Shown in pieces: positions 56,791-64,000 of a stretch of DNA of 64,000 bases. Every line of letters starts with the position of its first letter. Positions within the stretch are counted from its first letter, which is position 1. The stretch spans positions 143,338,853 through 143,402,852 of the forward strand of contig NC_133387.1 of the NCBI RefSeq assembly GCF_047511655.1, written 5' to 3'. The notes under the pieces were generated by a model. It saw nothing but the letters and a program-made list of their open reading frames with translations, was not told where the DNA came from and did no database searches. This DNA is from Castor canadensis (Eukaryota; Chordata; Mammalia; Rodentia; Castoridae). A program made the translations under genes and the position numbers.

Positions 56791-57599
56791 AATAAATGTA
56801 AAAGTAGGACTACACACAGTGCAAGTGCCAAAGCTTGTATGTATCTAGAACTTAATTCAACATGCCAACATTTCTAAACCAAAATTTGTAAAGTAAGATT
56901 TAACCCTTTTTCAGATTAAATTGTCATTTTTAATTATTCTGATTCTTTTCTTATTTTATCTTCATTTTTTCTCAATAACAAGTACATACTGAAATTGCTT
57001 GATTTTTCATGTATGTAATACTAAGAGAATGAAAATTTAACTGTCTTGCACCCCATTTTCTAGCCCCTTCATACAACTCCCTCCTTCTCTGGTAATTTCA
57101 TTTTTGTTAAAGTAATACTTGCTTTATAATAATAATATTATTCACAGCTTGATAATGTTATGCACTGTGATTATATTTACACTCTCTTTTTTCATTTGCT
57201 TAGTTTTTGATCATACTACCTTCACTAATTTGTCACCAAGTCCATCCATAGACATAGAACTCTAAAATCCTACCAGATAATCTGCTAGCTTCATCATCAT
57301 CCTGGAGATGTCCCTATTGGAATCAGCTACTTTCTGTTATAATCTGGACTAGTTGATTCATAGAACTGTGCACACAGTAGACATGCAACCTACTGTTCAC
57401 TACCCTCTGGGAGATTTTCTTCTTTCCTATGTTGTATGTGTTGACCTTTCTTAGTTTACTCCATTTTCTAAATGAATCATGTCCTCCAGTAGTTTCACAA
57501 GAAAGGATACATGGAAGAGATAGATTGGCTAAATCTAGAATTTCATTATGGAAATGGTTTTCATCAGGATATTTAGGTCGTCTCATTTTCTTCTGGCAT
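56791..57599. other. Single-copy non-coding stretch
   Basis: A 15 bp palindromic run 'aataataatattatt' at 57127-57141; nothing else recognised. Confidence 0.4.
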
Positions 57600-58060
57600 T
57601 TTCATCTCGCATCCAGAATTGCAACTGAGTTCTAATGCTTTTCTGATTCCTTATCATTGGGCAAAAGTTCTCTTCACTTTTCTAAAGTTAGGAACATCTC
57701 TTTGTCTCTAATATTCTGAGCTTTCACTAGAATGCATCTTGATGACAGTCCTTTTTATTAATTTTACTGAGAACACCATGGGTTCTTTCCATCTGAAATG
57801 TTTTTACTCTTCCTGGAAAATTTATTTTTATTTTATATTAATTTCCTTCCCTCTGACTTCACCATTTCTCATTCTGGAGTGCTCATTAATATTAATCTAG
57901 GACATCCTCTAATGGAATTGATCTTTAAATTTTCTTATTGTGTCTCCTTTTTTTCTTTTTTTATGGAAGATTTCCTCAATTATAGTTTACAAGCTTCTAA
58001 AACTGCTGACTTTGGAGGGATATTTGTATGTTTTGTTCATTGCTATATTCCAAAATGATA
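57600..58060. mobile_element. Ancient interspersed repeat, class uncertain
   Basis: 'agaatgcatcttgatgacag', 'aacaccatgggttctttcca', 'atctgaaatgtttttactct' and 'ggaagatttcctcaattata' occur in an order I know from a common old mammalian repeat, but I cannot name it reliably. The 86 aa frame at 57798-58058 lies within it. Confidence 0.4.
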
Positions 58061-58128
58061 GAAGAGTTCCTAGCACATAGTGGAAATAGAAAATGGATTT
58101 GTTGAATTGAATGAATGTTATATATTTA

Positions 58129-58719
58129 TCTTCCTCAATACTCTTTTTCATCCTGCAAAATTGAAACTATCCCATTAATCAGTGACTCTTCATTCCTCCC
58201 TCCTCCCCTGACCTGACAAGCACCTTCCGACTTTGAGCCTCCATGAATTTGACTATTACAACACTTCATATAAGTGGAATCATACCGTATTTGTCTCAAT
58301 TCATTTAATCTCTTCAAGATGCACCCATATAGCATATGTTAGAATTTCTTCCTCCTTAAAAGTGAATAATATTCTATTATATGTGTATACATGGACATGA
58401 GGATTCTATCTACCTTAAGGCTACTGTGAATGATGCTGCTATGAACACTGACATACAAATATCTCTTTGAGACCCTATTTTCAATTATTTTAGATAGATA
58501 TCCAGAAATATGGTGTCTATCCTGGTCATACAGCAACTCTATTGTGCATTTTTTGAGGAACTTCCATACTGTTTTCCATATCATTTCATATTTTTCATCA
58601 GCTAGTGCACAAGCCTTTCAAGTTTTCCACATTTTCAACACTTATTTTTTCGGTTTTGTTGTTGTTGTGGTTGTTGCTAATAGCCATCCTACTGGATGTG
58701 AGATAGTATCTCAGTGGGT
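58129..58719 (-). mobile_element. L1 (L1M-type) 3' end, reverse orientation
   Basis: Plus-strand order: 'aagtggaatcataccgtatt', 'caagatgcacccatatagca', 'tgaataatattctattatat', 'gctactgtgaatgatgctgc', 'tatgaacactgacatacaaa', 'ttttgaggaacttccatact', 'taatagccatcctactggat'. This is the reversed L1 3' UTR and ORF2 end. Confidence 0.88.
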
Positions 58720-58721
58720 TG

Positions 58722-58830
58722 GAACTGAAGATCATTATGTTGAGTGAGATAAGTCAACTCAAAAAGTCAAATGTCTCATGTTCTCACTCATTAGTGGAAC
58801 CTAGACTTAAAATTGTGATGATTATAGCCT
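58722..58830 (+). mobile_element. L1 ORF2/3' UTR piece, forward orientation
   Basis: 'tggaactgaagatcattatg', 'ttgagtgagataagtcaact', 'gttctcactcattagtggaa', 'cctagacttaaaattgtgat' are the forward L1 3' end. It abuts the reversed L1 head to head and covers a part of L1 that is also present in the reversed piece, so it is not a simple 5' inversion. Confidence 0.75.
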
Positions 58831-59014
58831 AGTGCCAGGGCTCATGCCTGTAAATCTTCCCTAGTCTGGAGGGAAAGTTACTTACATATGGGTGAGCACT
58901 CTGGTATCGTTTCACTCTAGGCACAGGTGTGAACAGCTTCCTCAAGTCAGTGACTCATATCCACTCAACACTCTCAGCTTTAAGCCACATGGTCTTGGTC
59001 CTCTCTGCATTTTT

Positions 59015-59057
59015 TGAAGGCAAAAAATTCCTAAAATGGATAGGGAAATACGCTGTA
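59015..59057 (+). repeat. Unclassified short dispersed repeat, copy A
   Basis: Shares 'caaaaaattcctaaaat' and 'tagggaaata' with 60587-60632 in the same orientation; the flanks differ. Confidence 0.6.
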
Positions 59058-60226
59058 CGCTCTTAGTTCTGTGGCCCTCATGCTATTTGCCCACAGAACT
59101 AAGATGAGCACAGTCACTTCTAGTTAGCACAATCAGAGAAAACATCTTTATTGAAGACAAAGGGAACATCTCTCTTCATTTAACTCATTTTTTATAGAGA
59201 AAAAAGAGACAGCCTCAAACTATTTCCCCAAAAGCCTAGGTGGCAATAGACAAAAGCAGTGGTCTTCCTTTTCCTTCAGAGAAAAACTTTAGCCTGAGAG
59301 AAGGTAAAGAAGTCAGGTCCTAGTAAATAAAGAAACAGAAACCTAATACTACCACTGTGAATGAGAGCAGAATATGACTTCTGTATTAAGGAAAATGATG
59401 AATGTCTTCACATTATGGGAACTGTTTTAAGCACAACCTTAAAACAGTGCTTTAGAGATAGGTGAAGACATAGAGAAATTTGTCTCTGCACTTTAAACCT
59501 TTTCTTTTCCACAAGGATTTTTTTTAGTAAGAATATGTTTTGGACAAGAACTAAGAGAATGTGAAAGAAATTTCTAGCCTTGGGTGTTGCTGCCACCTAC
59601 ATGGTAGGAAGACTACAAGCAAAAGCCAGCCCCTTCTGGAATGATATCATTTACAGAACACTTTCTATGAAACATATTCTCGAAATCCTCAAATTTGTTT
59701 CCTTACTGCACCATCTTAATGAGATGATAGTATTTTTCACTTCATTTTATGCCTTGAATTTTGCAGAAATTGTACTAAGTGGTTTTGTGTAGATTAAGTG
59801 GGAATACACTGATTATTTGAAAGAGGCTGAGCTCAGGAAATCTTCCTTATCACAAAAACAATCCCCAACACAACTTGATCCCTAGGGCTATATTTCAGGC
59901 AAAGGACAAAGGTTCTTAATCTTATTGGGCTACAGGGTTTTTTTTTTTTGCTGTTGTTTTTTGGGTAGTTTTGCTTTTTTTGCTTTATTTTGTCCTTGGC
60001 ATACTCTAAACATGAAAAACAATAATAAAAGAAAACATTGTTTTCTTGGTTCATTATAACTGCGAATGGATGCAAGTGGAGATGATAGAGATATAAGAAT
60101 TATTTTGATAATAGATAAGGGAAGTTATTTCTGATAAGAAATGGAGCAGACACTGCAGAATTAGCAGGGCACCCATTTAAAAGTCTAAAGAAAGTTTGTG
60201 GGATGTCAAGAACACATCATAGACTG

Positions 60227-60345
60227 TTTTTTTTTTTATCTTAGACCGCATCGTCTGAGGCTACGATGCTCCCTTACCAAGGCTGTATGAAAACACCTTC
60301 TGCCTAGAGAATATACAGGCAAGATCGAAAAACCAATTGATGACT
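60227..60345 (-). other. Poly(A)-tailed segment with CpG hairpin (possible small-RNA retrocopy)
   Basis: On the minus strand, non-repetitive text ends in an 11 A run (60237-60227 on the plus strand as T). Just inside lies a 7 bp hairpin gcatcgt/acgatgc (60248-60254 and 60263-60269) with three CpG pairs in AT-rich, CpG-poor DNA. I see no TSD and cannot assign the parent RNA. It could equally be chance next to a T run. Confidence 0.25.
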
Positions 60346-60586
60346 TTACAGATAATTGCAATTAAAATGATTGCTAAGTGAATAAATGATGGGTATTGGA
60401 AGCATGTGCCAACAAATTATTGCTTTTACATAGTGTTATGAATATTGGCATTTTGCTGGCATTTGGCACTTTGCAGTTTTAGGCATATTAGATACATATT
60501 GTATATTAAACACTAACTTTCTTTGATGTTGAAAACCTTGCAACCTTGCAAAAAAATTGTAATTACCTTTCCAAATATTAGGAAAT

Positions 60587-60632
60587 TGAAGACAAAAAAT
60601 TCCTAAAATTGATGATAGGGAAATATGCTCTA
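60587..60632 (+). repeat. Unclassified short dispersed repeat, copy B
   Basis: Partner of 59015-59057, with a 3 bp insertion (gat). Confidence 0.6.
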
Positions 60633-61909
60633 TGTAATAAAAAAGGCATTTTGAGAAACAATGTCAAAAGGAATAGCCACCATTAACCATATATGTTCCC
60701 CATTCTCCCCTGCACACCACAAAAAAAAATCATTTCATTTTCAATGGTCTCTTGCTTTAGTTTTCACATGGCATTAAAAAACCTATTTCTTAATAGTTGT
60801 ATCAATATAATCGTGCTCACAGTGATGCAATTATCACAGTCCATTTATAAGCAGTATGACTTCTGGGGTAAAGGTGTGAATTTATAGCAGATTTAATGAA
60901 CAGGGCCCAAGACAAGGGAGTGATTAAAAAAAAGCCAGAATAATCAAGACAAACATATTTTTGTACAATATTTATATCAAAAATGTAAAAATGAGAAGAT
61001 TGGAATGAAGGTGAAGACAATGACAAAGTGTGGCAGGGCAGATATACTCTAGCCTTTGCGCTGTAAAGGAGATGTAGATGATACGTGCCATTTTACAGGG
61101 TGTCACATGTTGGATGGGAGTCTCCAATGGCTTGATTCTACTGGAAGAACTGTTCCTTTCTGGTTTATGTTTTTCCCCCTACATTCTACCTATAGAATCC
61201 TTGTTGACCAAAGTGACCAGGGCAAGATCCACTGTGCATGAAGCCATTTAATTTCAGGTGAAAGACTCAAGAAAGTTTTAACTGGTTTAAATTTGATGAT
61301 GGCTAATTATAAAAATCTTAAAAACTTCTAAGCAATCTGAAAATGCTTACAAAGTAGTGACTTTCTTGTGAGACTAAACATAAGTTCTGGCATTTCACAT
61401 ATATATTAGACAAAATGTATGGAGAATAAAAAGATTTAACACCACTTTTAAATAACTGAGCAATCAAGATGTTTTCACTATAAAATATTAAAAATTATAT
61501 GAGTACATTATGTGAAAATAAGACTTTAAAATCAATGAGAATTAATGTAATCTAAGCCATTCTAAACACATGGCATATAACTTAATTTTTAAAAACTCAA
61601 TTATTATAATGTGCTCTCCAAAGACTGAAGAGAAACAGTATCTTTTCTAGAAGATTGATTTGAATAATTATAAAAGGATTTTTTATGGAGTATCAGAGGA
61701 AGACATATAAGGAAGTAAAAATTGCCCCAAACGTTACCATCTACAGACAAAATATTAGTATTTAGCAAAATGTTTTCCTGCTATTTTTCTAATAGTGACA
61801 TGTTCCAGATAGCCTTACCTTAGTTTCTGAAAGAGTAAGAGAATGCTTGAGGCCTGACACCACCTCTCTTAATTATGTTTATAATGCTACTTACACATTT
61901 ATTTTATAT

Positions 61910-62050
61910 ATGAAGTGTTTTACAGTGTGCACATTGCAGATTGCCTTTGAATGGGCCCTTTGAAGAAACACTACAACACAGATGAGGAAGTAAGGTTCTG
62001 AGAAATTCATGCTGCCTAGACACATGCTGGAAATCCTGTCTCTTAACTCT
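61910..62050 (-). mobile_element. MIR SINE, reverse orientation
   Basis: 'agtgttttacagtgtgcaca', 'ctacaacacagatgaggaag', 'taaggttctgagaaattcat' and 'ctagacacatgctgg' follow the reversed MIR. Confidence 0.6.
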
Positions 62051-62557
62051 AGATGCTTTCTAAATTCTTTTCTCTGCAACATACAATATATTCAAGGCAC
62101 AACTCTACAATAAATAAAAGAATCCAGGCTTGCAAATTTGAAAGTACGATATTCCTTTGGGTAGACTCTCTATATTGATGAATAGATTCATAAATATCAC
62201 CAGGATGATTACCAAAAAGAAACACAAGATTATTTTTAATGAAGTATTTATTATAATGACAGGAAAACTAAATACAAACATGTTCACTAATACAATTCCT
62301 CCAGTAGTTACCTAAGGAGAGACACGCAAAAGGACAACCATCAAGTCAAGAAGTCAGGTTAGAGTTTCTAGCTGTGGTACCAAATGGTTAGAATCACCAG
62401 GTGGTTGATCTAATTAATTCAGTGGCAACTTGCTACTTCAAGTCTTCTCACAACAGAAATTACTGAAGTATGTTGAACATAAAGTCAATATAAATTAAAC
62501 AAAGCATTTTAAAACACACTGGTGGATTTGTGCCATGAGCATACCTTCACCTAAATA

Positions 62558-62903
62558 TTAGAAAAGCATAATTTTGGGGGGGTGGTACTCAGGGGGTCCT
62601 GGGGGTTGAACTCAGGGTTTCATGCTTGTTTAGGCCACTTGAGCCACTCCACCAGCCCCTTTTGCATTGGTTACTTTTGAGGTAGGATCTTGTTTTATGT
62701 CTGGGTCTGCCTGGATCATGATCCCCCTATTTATGTTTCCTGCATAGCAGGGATGACAGGCGTGCACTGCCACAACCAGCTATTGGTTGAAATGGGGTTT
62801 TGCAAACTTCATTTCCTTGGCTGGCCTCAAACTAGAGCTCTGCCTCCCAAGTAGTTAGAATTACAGGTATGAGCTACTGTGCTCAGTTAGAAAAGCATAA
62901 TTT
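62558..62903 (-). mobile_element. Trimeric B1-B1-ID SINE with perfect 17 bp TSD
   Basis: The insert (62575-62886) reads on the plus strand: ID-like part ('gtggtactcagggggtcctg', 'ttgaactcagggtttcatgc', 'cacttgagccactccaccag'), a first B1-like unit ('gaggtaggatcttgttttat', 'ctgcctggatcatgatcccc', 'gggatgacaggcgtgcactg'), a second B1-like unit ('gaaatggggttttgcaaact', 'ggctggcctcaaactagagc', 'ttagaattacaggtatgagc'). In its own orientation it is B1, B1, ID, tail. The flanks ttagaaaagcataattt at 62558-62574 and 62887-62903 are identical, so all three parts arrived together. Confidence 0.93.
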
Positions 62904-64000
62904 GAATTTCTCTCTGTAAAACTGTCATTTTAGGGATCCAAAGTTTTGACATTTAATAGTATTGGACTCTAGAATTGATAGTGATAAAAAAAAGACTGAA
63001 ATTAAAGCCATATACGAATTTAAAAGTTTTAGTGACTAACATATGTTGAAAAATCTTAAAACTCTTGCTTAGTAAAGTCCAGGGTTATGCCAGCTCTAAT
63101 TTCCTATCACTGGTGACATCACAGAATATTTATCAGGGATTCAGTATTCGCTTCCTTAAGCCTAAGAAAATGCTAAGAATTGTAACTATTAAAAGCTATT
63201 ATTACTCTTTTTTCAAAGGCGAATAATAGGGCATAGCTATAAAAATAATAAAACTCATTTTTTATAAACATGCAAGAACTTAAGAATCCAAATGGAGTTT
63301 AACCATTAAAATTTCCCCATTCAGGAAATTTGATATTGTCATCATTCAAATGTTTTGAAGATCCTTGTCTCTCTCCTTGAGAGCCAGTACATAGCATGCA
63401 AGAAGATCTATTCCACTGCCTAACTTACTACCTCCCCTTATCTCAAAAGTTGTTTAAAGTGGCTTTTGGCTGTTTACAAAGGGGGTAAAAGTATATATGT
63501 CAATGTCCTAATGGATTACAATTTCCCATGAATATTCAGATTATCAACATGTTATAGTTGGCTAAGTAAAACTCAAAACTAATTTCAAGCAGGGGCATCA
63601 CATTTTCAGAAACAAGGAATATGTACTTTCATCTACTTTAAAGGGGTCATACTTGTTTGATGTCAACATTCTGATATATTCATTCAAGCCAACCATTAAC
63701 TATAGGTCCTAAAGGTAGAGACTAGGCCATTTCTATGACACAGCTCTCTATTCTCCCCTCTCCCCTGCCTCCTCAATATCGGCAGAGGCTGGTGTCCAAC
63801 AATGTTGAATTGAAGTGACTTGAACTACCTCAGATAGATAGAGCTATATATCATGTATTTAATACTTCCACTTTTCTATGGATTAGGCCATATTGGTATT
63901 CATAACATATGCACATTAATAATCTTTGATGGTTTTCTATAAATTGAGGGATTGTACCATATAAATCATAGCAAATAAATCAGATCACTAAAGGGCTTAA
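62904..64000. other. Single-copy non-coding end of window
   Basis: Nothing recognised on either strand. Confidence 0.45.

Larger units (their letters stand above)
58831..62557. other. Mostly single-copy stretch
   Basis: No gene recognised. A B1-head-like phrase ('tgccagggctcatgcctgta') lies at 58837-58856. The stretch contains a short repeat pair (59015-59057 and 60587-60632), a poly(A)-tailed segment at 60227-60345 and a MIR at 61910-62050, listed separately. Frames of 60-80 aa are at chance level. Confidence 0.45.

Noticed and set aside
1-64000. CRISPR array, operon, bacterial or phage features
   Set aside because: Sequence is plainly mammalian nuclear DNA. The regular repeats present are microsatellites and retrotransposons.

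Overview
This 64 kb window looks like non-coding DNA of a placental mammal, almost certainly a rodent. It carries old mammal-wide repeats (MIR, L2, L1M, MER20), MaLR-type LTRs, and lineage-specific SINEs in which one or two 7SL-derived B1-like units are joined to a tRNA-derived ID-like tail. B1+ID chimeras plus the style of the L1 suggest a castorimorph rodent such as a beaver (Castor). That placement rests on recalled repeat style and was not checked by a search. I find no host protein-coding gene, no exon I would defend and no intact functional RNA gene. The window is either intergenic or the inside of a large intron.

Layout. 1-12.4 kb: mostly single-copy AT-rich DNA with L1M and MIR relics, a pair of unclassified ~88 bp repeats, and a long (AT)n tract. 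12.4-20 kb: MIR, L2 and MaLR-LTR relics and a B1-like SINE with a perfect 15 bp target-site duplication (TSD). 20-32 kb: L2 pieces, two SINEs with (GGAA)/(TTCC) tails facing each other, several composite SINEs, and two possible conserved non-coding stretches. 34.3-35.0 kb: a MaLR LTR split by an L1 3' end. 35.96-42.94 kb: a full-length, reverse-oriented L1 of about 6.94 kb with a 16 bp TSD, a YY1-type motif at its 5' end, duplicated ~130 bp units in the 5' UTR, and broken ORF1 and ORF2 (stops, frameshifts and an altered reverse-transcriptase box). 43-53 kb: an old L1M interrupted by an ID SINE, more L2/MIR, two hAT-like fragments and a long (GA)n tract. 53.5-57 kb: a SINE cluster (dimer beside trimer), a nearly complete MER20 and two MIRs. 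57-64 kb: L1M pieces, a short unexplained local repeat pair, a poly(A)-tailed small-RNA-like segment, and a B1-B1-ID trimer bounded by one perfect 17 bp TSD.

No genes act together here. The history readable from the sequence is nested retrotransposition. The observations most worth following are the trimeric SINE moved as one unit, the L1 with a repeated 5' UTR and a possible short 3' transduction, a 27 bp near-perfect direct repeat bracketing ~0.9 kb, and two short dispersed repeat pairs that match no family I know.
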